From NCBI GenBank assembly GCA_025363475.1, contig JANYDS010000015.1, forward strand, positions 1 to 64,000: a DNA stretch of 64,000 bases, written 5' to 3'. Of this stretch, positions 8,188-16,685 are shown piece by piece. Made by a program: the position numbers and the translations under genes. This stretch comes from Terriglobia bacterium. Its GTDB lineage: Bacteria > Acidobacteriota > Terriglobia > Bryobacterales > Bryobacteraceae. Under the pieces are notes generated by a model, which ran no database searches, had not been told where the DNA came from, and saw nothing but the letters and a program-made list of their open reading frames with translations. How positions within the stretch are numbered: the stretch's first letter is position 1; every line of letters begins with the position of its first letter.

Positions 8188-9491
8188 TAAGGCAGCGTAA
8201 AACAATTACTTGAACTTTTGTTTAGGGCAGCATAGACTTGTGGGATGGAATTGGACGCTTCAATTGCAGCCCGGCATAAACAGCTTGAGGGCATTCTGGA
8301 TGAGCGTCAGAGGCGACTGCATGCGGCGGTGGAGGCCCGGATATTGGGTCACGGTGGTGTCAAGCGCGTGAGCGCTGCGACGGGTGTGGCGCGCGGATCG
8401 ATTCTTGCCGGATTGAAAGAACTGGAGTTGCCGCACACGGGCCCGCCAGATGGGCCTCGCCGTGTGCGACGGGCTGGTGCAGGGCGCAGGAAGCTGGTGG
8501 ATCAGGATTTGGGGCTGCGGGAAGCATTGGAGCGTCTGGTGGAGCCGACGTCCCGCGGAGATCCTATGTCGGCGCTGCGCTGGACGTGCAAGAGCCTGAA
8601 GCAACTGGCTCGTGAGTTGGGCCTGCAGGGTCATCCCATCAGCCACGTCAGTACAGGCGTCCTGCTTCGACAGATGGGGTATAGTCTGCAGGGAAACCGG
8701 AAGACTTTAGAAGGCTCCAGCCATCCGGACCGTAATGCGCAGTTCGAATACATCAACGGCAAAACGCAGGCTGCTCTGAGCGCCGCGCAGCCAGTAATTT
8801 CGGTGGATACAAAGAAGAAGGAACTGGTTGGCCAATATAAAAACGGTGGCAGGGAGTGGATGCCGCAGGGATCTCCCGAAGAGGTCAAAGTGCATGATTT
8901 TGTTGACAAGGAACTGGGCCGGGCCAATCCCTGCGGTGTATACGATGTCGCAAACAACAACGCATGGGTCAGTGTCGGCACCGATCACGACACGGCAAGC
9001 TTCGCGGTAGCAACGATTCGGCGCTGGTGGTTTGCCATGGGCCAGTTCGTTTACCCTGCCGCCAGGGAACTGATGATCATGGCCGATGGAGGCGGAAGCA
9101 ACGGCTCAAGGCTGCGTCTTTGGAAACTGGAACTACAGCAACTTGCCGACGAACTCGGCTTGACCATTCGGGTAAGCCACTTCCCGCCCGGTACCAGCAA
9201 GTGGAACAAAATCGAACATCGCCTGTTCTCCTTCATCAGTCTGAACTGGCGGGGACAGCCGCTGGTGAGCCATGAGGTCATCGTGAACCTAATCGCGGCA
9301 ACCACAACCCAAAACGGTCTGCGCGTTCGCGCCGAAATCGATGATAACCCTTATCCCAAAGGCATCAAAGTCACTGATGCCGAGTTCACAACAATCCGCA
9401 TCACCCCCGACGACTTCCACGGAGACTGGAATTATGCGATCTCCGCACGCCCCTCCCAATAACGTCCATGTAATTTCTTAACGACTCCTAA
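8188..9491 (+). mobile_element. ISAzo13-type insertion sequence, apparently complete
   Basis: One transposase gene fills the element. The left end TAAGGCAGCGTAAAACAATT (from 8188) and the reverse complement of the right end TTAGGAGTCGTTAAGAAATT (from 9491 inward) pair as imperfect terminal inverted repeats of about 34 bp, with roughly two thirds identity including the inner block AATTAC-TGgAC-TT. Length is about 1.3 kb. No target-site duplication could be recognised at these ends, so the exact outer bases are uncertain by a few nucleotides. Confidence 0.75.
8245..9462 (+). CDS. ISAzo13 family transposase
   Basis: 405 residues. The N-terminal helix-turn-helix part (GGVKRVSAATGVARGSILAG) is followed by a DDE catalytic domain: VISVDTKKKELVGQYKNGG with the first Asp at about 180, LMIMADGGGSNGSRLRLWK with the second, and HFPPGTSKWNKIEHRLFSFI with the Glu at about 320. 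This is the set found in ISAzo13/Rhodopirellula-type transposases. The frame is intact and has all three acidic residues, so the element may still be active. Start ATG 8245 fits the family. Confidence 0.92.
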   Translation: MELDASIAARHKQLEGILDERQRRLHAAVEARILGHGGVKRVSAATGVARGSILAGLKELELPHTGPPDGPRRVRRAGAGRRKLVDQDLGLREALERLVEPTSRGDPMSALRWTCKSLKQLARELGLQGHPISHVSTGVLLRQMGYSLQGNRKTLEGSSHPDRNAQFEYINGKTQAALSAAQPVISVDTKKKELVGQYKNGGREWMPQGSPEEVKVHDFVDKELGRANPCGVYDVANNNAWVSVGTDHDTASFAVATIRRWWFAMGQFVYPAARELMIMADGGGSNGSRLRLWKLELQQLADELGLTIRVSHFPPGTSKWNKIEHRLFSFISLNWRGQPLVSHEVIVNLIAATTTQNGLRVRAEIDDNPYPKGIKVTDAEFTTIRITPDDFHGDWNYAISARPSQ

Positions 9492-9636
9492 CTGTTGTCT
9501 GGAAGCTCAGTTATGCCATAGAAGACGGCTATTTGCCTATTCAGTGTGAGAAAGGCGGGTTAGCGGGGTCTAAGTTAGTGCTTATGGGGGTCACCTGGCC
9601 CCCAGCCCGCGCCGGGCCGCCCCCGTTCGGCAAACC

Positions 9637-9831
9637 TTAAGCCGGGAGCCGAGAAGCGACTCCAGCCGAATGCTCCACCCGCTCACTCGTCCGCCGATCC
9701 AGAGCGCGAAAAACCTCATCGCACGCGCGACACCGGTACTCGCGCAATCCGGACCACACAATCTTAACTCGTTCGAGCCCTTTATTCTGCTTAATCAAAA
9801 GTTCCCGAGAATGGCACTTTGGGCATTGCAT
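9637..9831 (-). CDS. Small zinc-ribbon protein
   Basis: 64 residues with two CxxC knuckles: MQCPKCHS (C3, C6) and YRCRACDEVF (C34, C37), spaced as in a rubredoxin-like or transposon-associated zinc ribbon. The start has GGGGTT just before the ATG. The gene lies between two complete insertion sequences; the ISKra4 element has inserted about 30 bp upstream of its start and may have cut off its promoter. No function is known. Confidence 0.5.
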   Translation of the reverse strand: MQCPKCHSRELLIKQNKGLERVKIVWSGLREYRCRACDEVFRALDRRTSERVEHSAGVASRLPA

Positions 9832-9858
9832 AACCCCATATCGGCGGATATTAACGAC

Positions 9859-9867
9859 AACTTTAGG
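9859..9867. repeat. 9-bp target-site duplication, left copy
   Basis: AACTTTAGG immediately outside the left inverted repeat of the ISKra4-type element. The identical 9-mer follows the right end at 11700-11708. Confidence 0.9.
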
Positions 9868-9891
9868 GGGTGTGCGACATAGAAGTGGAAG

Positions 9892-11199
9892 TTAAGCAGC
9901 GTTGCGCGAAGCCCAGTAGTCTTCGAAGGTACCGTTGAGATGAGCGCAGCGGAGAGCGATGATGGCATTGGCACCGTCGACAGACGAGAACATGCCGGAC
10001 TGTTTGAGGCGCGAACCGATGACGGTCTTACAACCTGCCTCGATAACGCCGCTGCCGACAAACAAATGCTGTTTTCGGAATTTTGGATAGCGTATCCGCT
10101 CCCGGTTCCGCTCGAAGTAATCTGCCTCGTTGCCCAGCAGTTTCGCAAGTTCCAGGTTCTCCGTTTTTACGGCCCGCAGTGAGGCCACAATCTTCTCGAT
10201 CTTTCCCTTGTCCAGCCAGCCTTTTTCATGTTGCCGAATCCAGCGGTCCCGCAGCACCGGATCGTTGGTATGGAGACGTCGCGCCGTATCCCAAAGATGC
10301 TGGCGCGCGTGAAAAAGATCGACGATTTCCACTGCGCCGGGAAAATGAATCGCGGTTTGGTTCCAGCACCATTCGGCACCGTCGGCGAGCACCACTTTTT
10401 TCTTCGCCCGGTCCCATCCCCGGTTCCATGCCTCCACGTAGAGCCGTTTGCCGAACTGTTCGGCGGTTTCTATGGCTGCGGTGTAGGTGGTGGTGTCGGG
10501 ATCGCGGATAGCGCGTCCTTCGGCATCCCAGCCGGTCTGAACAAACACGCAGCCCAGCTTGACTTCCCGTGTATGCGCGGGCTGTCCGTCGGTTTTGCCT
10601 TTACGGCCCTGGGTTTCCTTCTTCACCACCGGCACACCGGTACCATCCATCTGAATGTAGAGAACCGGAATTTTCGGCCCGATCATGATTGGCAGATTCA
10701 ACTGCACTGCTCTGCCGATTCGGGCCTGATCTTTCCGTGCAATATCGGCACCAATGCTCTCGGCCACCCGCTCCACCGACTTGGCCGTTACATTCAGACC
10801 GGCCAGCAACTTCATCTGTTCGCGTCCCTGTGCGAATGGCCCCTGCTGACCGACCAGAGCCTGCATACGGCGGACACCGGGCGAGAAATCTGTATTCAGG
10901 ATGTCCAGGTCCTTATCGGCCGGGAACATGCCCTGATGGCATGCCGGGCACAGATACCAGGGCCGCAGGATCACGGTGGGACCGACGACGCTGAGGAAAT
11001 TCCTGCTTCTGCGCTCCCGATACCGGGCAACAGAGCCGCATGGACACGGCAGTTCCCGCTGCTGTGGCCCGGCAATGTCCAGTACGCGGCCCAGAACGGC
11101 GGCTCCGGCATTGTGCATGGTGCTGCGCACCAGGGTCTCGACCGCTTCCAGATCCAGTGGACCTCCGGTGTTCCGGCTGCGGAAGATCGCCGCCAGCAT
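9892..11199 (-). CDS. ISKra4 family transposase
   Basis: 435 residues. An N-terminal zinc-ribbon-like part (CPCGSVARYRERRSRNFLSV and the later CPACHQG) is followed by the DDE domain: YIQMDGTGVPVVKKETQGRK with the first Asp, KVVLADGAEWCW with the second, then HLWDTARRL and GSGVIEAGCKTVIGSRLKQS toward the C terminus, carrying the Glu. This is the ISKra4 layout. Length and frame are normal, so activity is plausible. Confidence 0.9.
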   Translation of the reverse strand: MLAAIFRSRNTGGPLDLEAVETLVRSTMHNAGAAVLGRVLDIAGPQQRELPCPCGSVARYRERRSRNFLSVVGPTVILRPWYLCPACHQGMFPADKDLDILNTDFSPGVRRMQALVGQQGPFAQGREQMKLLAGLNVTAKSVERVAESIGADIARKDQARIGRAVQLNLPIMIGPKIPVLYIQMDGTGVPVVKKETQGRKGKTDGQPAHTREVKLGCVFVQTGWDAEGRAIRDPDTTTYTAAIETAEQFGKRLYVEAWNRGWDRAKKKVVLADGAEWCWNQTAIHFPGAVEIVDLFHARQHLWDTARRLHTNDPVLRDRWIRQHEKGWLDKGKIEKIVASLRAVKTENLELAKLLGNEADYFERNRERIRYPKFRKQHLFVGSGVIEAGCKTVIGSRLKQSGMFSSVDGANAIIALRCAHLNGTFEDYWASRNAA

Positions 11200-11204
11200 G
11201 CGGC

Positions 11205-11603
11205 TTACTTCGCGCGCGACTTCGGCATGGACCGCGTCTGCCGTTTTTTTTCCTGGGGAGTCATCGTGTCCCCGACCGGGCGCAAGCGACAGATCGCTTC
11301 GTTGACCTCAAGAAAGGCCTTATTGAGTTCCTCATAGCGGCGAAAAGCGGCGATCTCGCGCTCGGCTTTGCGTTGCGCCGCCGGAGTAGAGAAGCTCTCG
11401 GTGATGGAGCGGCCTGCGGCTTTGCAGGTCATGCGGAAGTGCGGCGCATGACCCGGACTGTCCTTCTGGTGACAGTAACAGGAAGGTTTGCCGCAACGTC
11501 CGCCTGTGCCTGTGATGGAGCCTCGGCGGAGGTCGCCGAGAGCAGCGATTTCGCGGGAAAGTTCGGCGCGGCGGGCTTCGAGATCGGAAAGGGAATCTGG
11601 CAT
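11205..11603 (-). CDS. DUF6788-type passenger protein of the ISKra4 element
   Basis: 132 residues. The N-terminal coiled coil (LSDLEARRAELSREIAALGD) is followed by RRGSITGTGGRCGKPSCYCH, the Gly-Cys motif of small proteins that accompany ISKra4-type transposases, and a basic C terminus. It ends 5 bp before the transposase start and is inside the inverted repeats, so it belongs to the element. Its role is unknown; DNA or RNA binding is a guess from the Cys and Arg content. Confidence 0.7.
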   Translation of the reverse strand: MPDSLSDLEARRAELSREIAALGDLRRGSITGTGGRCGKPSCYCHQKDSPGHAPHFRMTCKAAGRSITESFSTPAAQRKAEREIAAFRRYEELNKAFLEVNEAICRLRPVGDTMTPQEKKRQTRSMPKSRAK

Positions 11604-11699
11604 AAACGAGGGCCTCCTGTCCGGGCGTATCAGATACGCCCGGAACTAGGGCATAAAAAAAGAAAGCCGCCACGGCCTGCACTTTCATGTCGCACACCC

Positions 11700-11708
11700 A
11701 ACTTTAGG
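11700..11708. repeat. 9-bp target-site duplication, right copy
   Basis: AACTTTAGG directly outside the right inverted repeat, identical to 9859-9867. Confidence 0.9.
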
Positions 11709-11787
11709 CTTTGTCACATTCCTCACCTCCGGATGTTATAGAATCGGAAGTTTCGCGCACTCAATCCAACGGAGCCATCTCTAACTA

Positions 11788-12990
11788 ATGCCCTCAAAAC
11801 CACTACCCAGTCGTGCGCTGATCCTTGCCGCGGCCATCCTCATGGAAATCTGCCTAGGTTCAGTCTATGGCTGGAGCGTTTTCATCAAACCAACCACCGA
11901 CCTGGGCATCAAATGGGCTGACTATTCCCTCCCGGTCGCCCTCGGATTCCTCGGCATCGGAGCCGTCATCGGCGGTGCGTGGAATGACCGCAAGGGTCCC
12001 CGCACAGCCACTACCTTCGCCGGCATTCTCTACGGCAGCGGCTTTCTCGTCGCCGCCTGGGCCGTCGCCCACGTCGATTCCTACATCCGTCTGGTCGGTT
12101 TCGGCCCCATGTGCGGCCTCGCGATGGGCATAGGCTATGTTTGCCCCATCGCCACAGTAACCAAATGGTTTCCCGACAGACGAGGCTTGATGAGCGGTCT
12201 GGTCGTCATGGGTTTCGGTCTCGGTTCGCAAATGAGCCTTCTTGCCCGGCCCATGATTCCGGCATTTGGTGTACCCAAAACTCTCGTCATTTTCGGCCTC
12301 GTTTACACGGTTCTGATTCTGATCTGTTCAACTTTGATGGTCGTACCTCCCGAAGGCTGGAAGCCCGCTGGCTGGGTGCCATCAGGCGCTGTGGCCAGGA
12401 GCGCTGGCAGAAAGAACTATGTCGTTAAGGAAGCAGCCGGCACCCCCGGTTTCTGGCTTCTCTGGGCCATGCTCTTCCTGAATACCTGCGCCGGCCTTCC
12501 GCTCATCAATTCCGCTTCTCCCACCTTCCAGAAATGGGGCATGACCGCCACTGAAGCTGGTTACATGGTGGCAGTCATCGGCCTCTTCAATGCGGGTGGC
12601 CGCACTCTCTGTTCCTGGGCCTCGCAGTGGATCGGCCGTGCTCAGGTACTCATGATTATCTTCGGTATACAGGTTTGCCTGTTCTTCCTGGTGCCACATA
12701 TCAGCACGGTGGCTCCGTTTGCCGTCGTCGTCATCATCATCGCCACCTGCTACGGCGGCGGTTTTGGCGTCATTCCCCCGTTCACGGCGGATCTGTTCGG
12801 AGCTAAGAATCAGGCCGCAATTTATGGCTGGATCCTCGCGGGATGGGGAAGTGCCGCAGTGGCAAGCAAATACCTCAGCCTCGAACCGAATTACGTAGGT
12901 GTGGCCATGCTTGTCGCCATGATTCTTCCCGTGCTCGCTATGCGCGAAGGTAAGCGTCTGGCGGCGCTGGCCGACCCGGTGGAGCTCTAG
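11788..12990 (+). CDS. MFS transporter, oxalate/formate antiporter (OFA) family
   Basis: 400 residues with twelve predicted membrane helices. Family marks are GSVYGWSVFIKP at 24-35, NDRKGPRTAT in the loop between helices 2 and 3, and GLAMGIGYVCPIATVTKWFPDRRGLMSG across helices 4-5. OFA members exchange monocarboxylates or dicarboxylates such as oxalate and formate, but substrate assignment from sequence is unreliable. The ISKra4 insertion ends about 90 bp upstream of the ATG, so its own promoter may be altered. A secreted esterase gene follows by 1 bp and is probably cotranscribed. Confidence 0.85.
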   Translation: MPSKPLPSRALILAAAILMEICLGSVYGWSVFIKPTTDLGIKWADYSLPVALGFLGIGAVIGGAWNDRKGPRTATTFAGILYGSGFLVAAWAVAHVDSYIRLVGFGPMCGLAMGIGYVCPIATVTKWFPDRRGLMSGLVVMGFGLGSQMSLLARPMIPAFGVPKTLVIFGLVYTVLILICSTLMVVPPEGWKPAGWVPSGAVARSAGRKNYVVKEAAGTPGFWLLWAMLFLNTCAGLPLINSASPTFQKWGMTATEAGYMVAVIGLFNAGGRTLCSWASQWIGRAQVLMIIFGIQVCLFFLVPHISTVAPFAVVVIIIATCYGGGFGVIPPFTADLFGAKNQAAIYGWILAGWGSAAVASKYLSLEPNYVGVAMLVAMILPVLAMREGKRLAALADPVEL

Positions 12991-12991
12991 C

Positions 12992-14203
12992 ATGAGAAAT
13001 CATATGACACGCGCCTCTGTCTTCGCCGCACTGCTGCTGATCCCGGCCAGCGTCTTTGCTCAGCAGACTCACTGGGTCGAAACCTGGACAGCGGCACAAC
13101 AGACACCACGGGTAATCGCTCCACCGCCCGGTGGCACCGCACCCGTAATCCCGCCTGGCCTGAACAATCAGACCGTCCGGATGATTGTCCGCAACACCAT
13201 CGCTGGCAATCGCCTGCGCTTGGAACTGGCTAACACTTACGGCACCGCTCCGCTTGCCATCGGCTCTGCCCACCTCGCGCTGCGAGCGAAAGACTCCTCG
13301 ATTACCCCCGGCACAGACCGCGTTCTCAAGGTAAACGGCAAGGCAGCTTTCACCATTCCGCCCGGCGCACTGGTCATAACTGATCCTCTGGATCTAGGGG
13401 TTCCCCAACTGACTGACCTCGCCGTCAGCATCTACATTCCCGGTTCCGCCCCGCTGCAAACCCAGCATTCGCTCGGCCTCCACACGACCTGGATTTCGAA
13501 GGAAGGCGACTTTACCGCCGTCCCTGAAATCAACGACGCCACTCCAACCCAGAGTTGGTACTGGCTGTCCAGTATTCAGGTTATGGCGGCGGCCGATACT
13601 TCCGCAGTTGTGGCATTTGGTGATTCCATTACCGACGGGTTTCGTTCCACTGCCGACGCCAACCGCATGTGGCCAGCCGTTCTGGCGCAGCGCATTTTGA
13701 CGACGCCAAAAGCGCCGAAGGTCGCCATCGTGAATGAAGCGATTTCCGGAAATCAAGTGCTTCATGACGGTGCCGGAGTCAACGCCCTGGCCCGCTTCGA
13801 CCATGACGTTATGGCACGGGCTGGCGTCAAATACCTCATCATCCTTGAGGGCATTAACGATATCGGACGAGGCCTCACGACAGCAGATGAGGTCATCGGC
13901 GCTCACCGCCAGATGATCGACCGGGCTCATTCACGGGGCATCAAAGTAATCGGTGCAACCCTGACTCCGTTCGAGGGCGCAGCCTACAACACGGAACAAC
14001 GCGAAGTGATTCGCGAAGCCGTAAATCAGTTCATCCGCACCGGCCATGCCTACGACGCCGTAATCGATTTCGATACTGCCACCAGCAACCCGGCACATCC
14101 CACCCAGTTCCGTCCCGAGTTCGATTCCGGAGATCACCTGCACCCCAACGACGCCGGCTACAAAGCCATGGCCGACTCCATCGACCTGTCTATATTCCAG
14201 TAA
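12992..14203 (+). CDS. Secreted SGNH/GDSL-family esterase
   Basis: 403 residues with a signal peptide (about 1-23, ending SVFAQ). An N-terminal beta domain of about 180 residues precedes the SGNH hydrolase domain. The nucleophile is Ser212 in VVAFGDSITDGF, block II Gly lies in ISGNQV, block III Asn in LEGINDIG, and the Asp381/His384 pair in GDHLHPND. Such proteins deacetylate polysaccharides or hydrolyse simple esters outside the cytoplasm. It follows the OFA transporter directly, so the two could release and import an acid, for example acetate or formate; that link is inference. Confidence 0.88.
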   Translation: MRNHMTRASVFAALLLIPASVFAQQTHWVETWTAAQQTPRVIAPPPGGTAPVIPPGLNNQTVRMIVRNTIAGNRLRLELANTYGTAPLAIGSAHLALRAKDSSITPGTDRVLKVNGKAAFTIPPGALVITDPLDLGVPQLTDLAVSIYIPGSAPLQTQHSLGLHTTWISKEGDFTAVPEINDATPTQSWYWLSSIQVMAAADTSAVVAFGDSITDGFRSTADANRMWPAVLAQRILTTPKAPKVAIVNEAISGNQVLHDGAGVNALARFDHDVMARAGVKYLIILEGINDIGRGLTTADEVIGAHRQMIDRAHSRGIKVIGATLTPFEGAAYNTEQREVIREAVNQFIRTGHAYDAVIDFDTATSNPAHPTQFRPEFDSGDHLHPNDAGYKAMADSIDLSIFQ

Positions 14204-14227
14204 GTTCGGCAGGTGATCAGGCCCTTG

Positions 14228-15058
14228 CTATTTGAAAACCTTGCCCTCGGTGCAGAAATTTTCCAGGACGTCGCTGTTGGGAATTAGCAGTTCTGTGAAC
14301 TGAATCGTCACCGGCTTCGTCAAAGTTACCGGATCTTCCACCGTCGCCTGGACGTCGAGATGGCCGAAATCGCGGCGGTGGAAACGCTCCTGAATATGCA
14401 GCTTTTCGCTCTGAGGGTGGCCGAACCCGTCCAGCCAGTTTCTGTCGTTGAAACCTGCTGAATCCACCACCAAAGTATCGCCTTCCCACCGGCCTGTCGA
14501 ATAGCCCATCCAAGCCGGTTGAGGATCTACCGGAAGTTTGCGCCCGTCAGTATGGATTTGCCGAAATGCTCCGTCTGTTTCATAAAAAATGGCAATTTCC
14601 TCGGAAGTCTGGAAGATTTTGAAGGGAAAGGCGATGAGCTGGCGGGACAGGATGCCGAGGGGCAGACAGTGGGCCGAAGGACGGTCCTCCTTGTTCCGGG
14701 CGTTTTTCAAGCCGATAGCTGCGGCTTCGGGCCGAATAGGCGCTTCTCCTGGTTTGGAGTCGACCAGGAGATTGAAGAAGTAGCGGGAGAAGAGACGCGG
14801 GTCGTCTCCTACTACCTGTTCGACAATATTGACAGGGCCAAAAAGCCGCTCGAATTCGCCAGCAGGCGGTGCCTCAATCTGCCACACTCCGGAAAGGTCC
14901 GGCTTGCCGTTTTGGGTGCGCGGTGCTTTGGCGGAGAGGTTCGGCTTGCCGTCGCGCGTCAACGGAGTTCCGGGCTTTGGGTAGTTCAGCCACTGGGCGT
15001 TCGCAGACGGTGTCAAGCCAGCCAGGGCCAGACCCAGGGTCAGTATTGGAAAGCGCAA
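14228..15058 (-). CDS. Secreted protein of an acidobacterial lineage-specific family
   Basis: 276 residues from TTG 15058, which follows a good ribosome binding site (AGGGAG, five bases away) and begins a signal peptide MRFPILTLGLALAGLTPSANAQ. Starts further upstream would place the signal inside the protein. The mature N terminus WLNYPKPGTPLTRDGKPNLS and GKPDLSGVWQIE is a pattern I associate with a paralogous family of unknown function in Solibacter-like genomes. Later landmarks are STGRWEGDTLVVDSAGFND and LHIQERFHRRD. A fossil of the same family occurs at 15640-15675. Confidence 0.75.
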   Translation of the reverse strand: MRFPILTLGLALAGLTPSANAQWLNYPKPGTPLTRDGKPNLSAKAPRTQNGKPDLSGVWQIEAPPAGEFERLFGPVNIVEQVVGDDPRLFSRYFFNLLVDSKPGEAPIRPEAAAIGLKNARNKEDRPSAHCLPLGILSRQLIAFPFKIFQTSEEIAIFYETDGAFRQIHTDGRKLPVDPQPAWMGYSTGRWEGDTLVVDSAGFNDRNWLDGFGHPQSEKLHIQERFHRRDFGHLDVQATVEDPVTLTKPVTIQFTELLIPNSDVLENFCTEGKVFK

Positions 15059-15546
15059 GTTACTCCCTGGTCCGTCCTGGTGAATATGAAGTACCTGAGG
15101 ATACCTCCAGAGTCTATCGCTCAGCGGAAAAATGTTACAGTGGCCGGCAAATTTTCTTATTCGCTCCGCATGATTGCAATTCGGGCACTGGCTTTCGCCC
15201 GGCGACATTCGCACAGACTTGGAACTGTTATCCCGTGGCCGGGGGCGGGATCGGCTCGATTCCAAATTCATTAGCCACGCCGCTGTGGGGGCCAAGGCTC
15301 TCGTTTCAATTCAAAAGGATTCGGCACCGGCGTTGGGGTCGGTGCGATTGCCGGACACAGCAGTATCGCGCATCTCTCCGTCAAACAGTTACTGACACAC
15401 TCCTCGTCCGGGCAGCGTTTACAAATTGGATGGGTTGGTCAGGGACGATTACATCGCGGCGGCCAATCTATTCGGTACCGCCAGGATCGGCAGTGTAAGG
15501 TGCCGGAGCCAACTATTGGCTAACGGAGACCGGAGAACCGCCGTCC

Positions 15547-15625
15547 ATTAAACGTGGGACGTTAGCCGTTCTCCAGCGGACTTGCCCGATTCCAGCGACG
15601 CGAAGATTGAGATCCTCTGAGGCGG
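15547..15625 (-). pseudogene. Fossil of a xanthine-dehydrogenase large-subunit C-terminus
   Basis: The minus strand reads ISIFASLESGKSAGERLTSH-V and stop. The intact gene at 18110-20695 ends LILASLESGKSAGEPLTAHV. Just upstream, GCCCCGCCTC aligns with GCCCCGGCCTC of the intact gene with one base missing. Similarity stops near 15625. It is therefore the last 25 or so codons of a lost paralogue, frameshifted. Confidence 0.85.
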
Positions 15626-15639
15626 GGCCTGCCCTCATA

Positions 15640-15675
15640 TGGCAGGGGGAGTTCCGGGCCTGGGATAATTCAGAA
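15640..15675 (-). pseudogene. Fossil of the WLNYPKPGTP secreted family
   Basis: The minus strand reads LNYPRPGTPPAI and stop, matching LNYPKPGTPLT of the mature N terminus of the gene at 14228-15058, with high nucleotide similarity (GGAGTTCCGGGC...). Only about ten codons survive, fused to the xanthine-dehydrogenase fossil. Confidence 0.65.
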
Positions 15676-15677
15676 CG

Positions 15678-16241
15678 CTACAGGCTAACCGTTTCCGTGA
15701 TCTCCGGCGCTTTACGATCTACGCTCGCTTCCCCGGTCGAGGAAATATCTTGAGCACCGGTATGCTTCAAAAGCTCCTTCGACCGCGTTATTTCGTCAGA
15801 AGTATCACAGTGAACCGAAAGCAACACGCCCCCTTCTTTGATACGCCCTTCGAACCGCTTCGCTTCGTATTCGGGAATACCCATTCCGACCAAAGCGCCG
15901 ATGATGCCGCCTACCGCCCCGCCCACTCCCAGACCCGCAAGGGCACCCATAATCGGACCTGCGGCGATCAGCGGGCCGACGCCTGGAATTGCCAACAAGC
16001 CAATGCCGGCGAGCAGGCCCAGCGTTCCGCCCACCGCTCCGCCAGCCGTGACGCCTGCGGCCGTTCCTTCAGGGGCTTTCGTTCCCTTCTCATGAGCAAA
16101 CGATCGGGTTCCCGCGTGGTCCGGGAGCAGGACAGAGATGTCGTCGTTGGAAAAGCCCGCCGCCAATAATTCGGTGACGCTCCGCTCGGCCATGTCTCTG
16201 TTTTGATGGATGCCAAAAACCGCAGTCTGTTTTCCTGTCAT
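15678..16241 (-). CDS. YflT/general-stress-17M-like protein with glycine-zipper core
   Basis: 187 residues. The first 55 (KQTAVFGIHQNRDMAERSVT, LLAAGFSNDDISVLLPD) resemble the heat-induced stress protein YflT domain. The centre (about 62-125) is a Gly/Ala-rich hydrophobic zipper (AAGVTAGGAVGGTLGLLAGI and further) that could insert in a membrane. The C-terminal part, RIKEGGVLLSVHCDTSDE, ends the ferredoxin-like fold. The ATG overlaps the stop of the upstream BON gene as ATGA behind AAGGAGAA, so it is translationally coupled to it. Function is unknown beyond a stress association of the family. Confidence 0.7.
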   Translation of the reverse strand: MTGKQTAVFGIHQNRDMAERSVTELLAAGFSNDDISVLLPDHAGTRSFAHEKGTKAPEGTAAGVTAGGAVGGTLGLLAGIGLLAIPGVGPLIAAGPIMGALAGLGVGGAVGGIIGALVGMGIPEYEAKRFEGRIKEGGVLLSVHCDTSDEITRSKELLKHTGAQDISSTGEASVDRKAPEITETVSL

Positions 16242-16647
16242 TTGTGTTCTCCTTGAACTGACATCTCGTTAACGATCTTGTCGGCTGTGCCTGTTACTTC
16301 CAAAGTACGGGCAATAATGGTTTTCACTTCTCCGTCGTTGCCTGCCTGACCCTTGAGTGTGACGGTTCCGTCGCGGGTGATGATCTTCACATTGTGACCA
16401 TTCATGGACATCGACTTATCGGCTATGACGACTTTCGAATGCGCGCCGTAATTGCGCGGTCCACCGAGTTCATTTTTTGCCGGTCAGCGGTCACCGCACC
16501 GGGGTTCCGGTCTCGCTTGTTGATCGCAGTATTATCGGGTTTCGGCGGAGTGGCAGGAGTTTGGCCCTCGACACAGGGCGTGGGGCAAATACCAAGCACC
16601 AGCGCCGAGGGAATGGCACGTTTTACGGTGGCTGGAAAGAGTTGCAT
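16238..16647 (-). pseudogene. BON-domain protein, frameshifted
   Basis: From ATG 16647 the frame gives a signal-like N terminus and SVDRAITARIRKSS then stop. The expected BON continuation, VVIADKSMSMNGHNVKIITR and DGTVTLKGQAGNDGEVKTII, lies in the next frame and ends VQGEHK at 16240-16238. A one-base loss in the short A-run at 16433-16435 explains the break. BON proteins bind membranes or protect the envelope under osmotic stress. The gene is the first of a coupled pair with the YflT-like protein. Assembly error is possible because the rest of both halves is well conserved. Confidence 0.75.
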
Positions 16648-16685
16648 GCCTGGTGGTAAGCACTCTTAGGGCCGTTCCGCTTTTC

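Larger units (their letters stand above)
9868..11699 (-). mobile_element. ISKra4-type insertion sequence, complete, with passenger ORF
   Basis: 1832 bp bounded by terminal inverted repeats that start GGGTGTGCGACAT on both sides (13 bp perfect, imperfect to about 24 bp) and flanked by the direct repeat AACTTTAGG on each side. It carries two minus-strand genes, a DUF6788-type ORF and the transposase. Exact flanking duplication and intact frames indicate a recent insertion. The target was the intergenic region between the zinc-ribbon gene and the MFS transporter gene. Confidence 0.92.
15059..15677. other. Gene graveyard between two minus-strand genes
   Basis: No intact gene. The 3' part (15547-15675) holds two short fossils described separately. 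Around 15340-15498 a plus-strand reading (GTGVGVGAIAGHSS, and in another frame YSVPPGSAV) hints at a decayed glycine-rich secreted protein, but this is not secure. The first 100 bp presumably contain the promoter of the secreted protein gene at 14228-15058. Confidence 0.5.

Noticed and set aside
10228..11337. Plus-strand frame of 369 codons within the ISKra4 element
   Set aside because: Antisense to the transposase, which has all family motifs; no ribosome binding site or domain.
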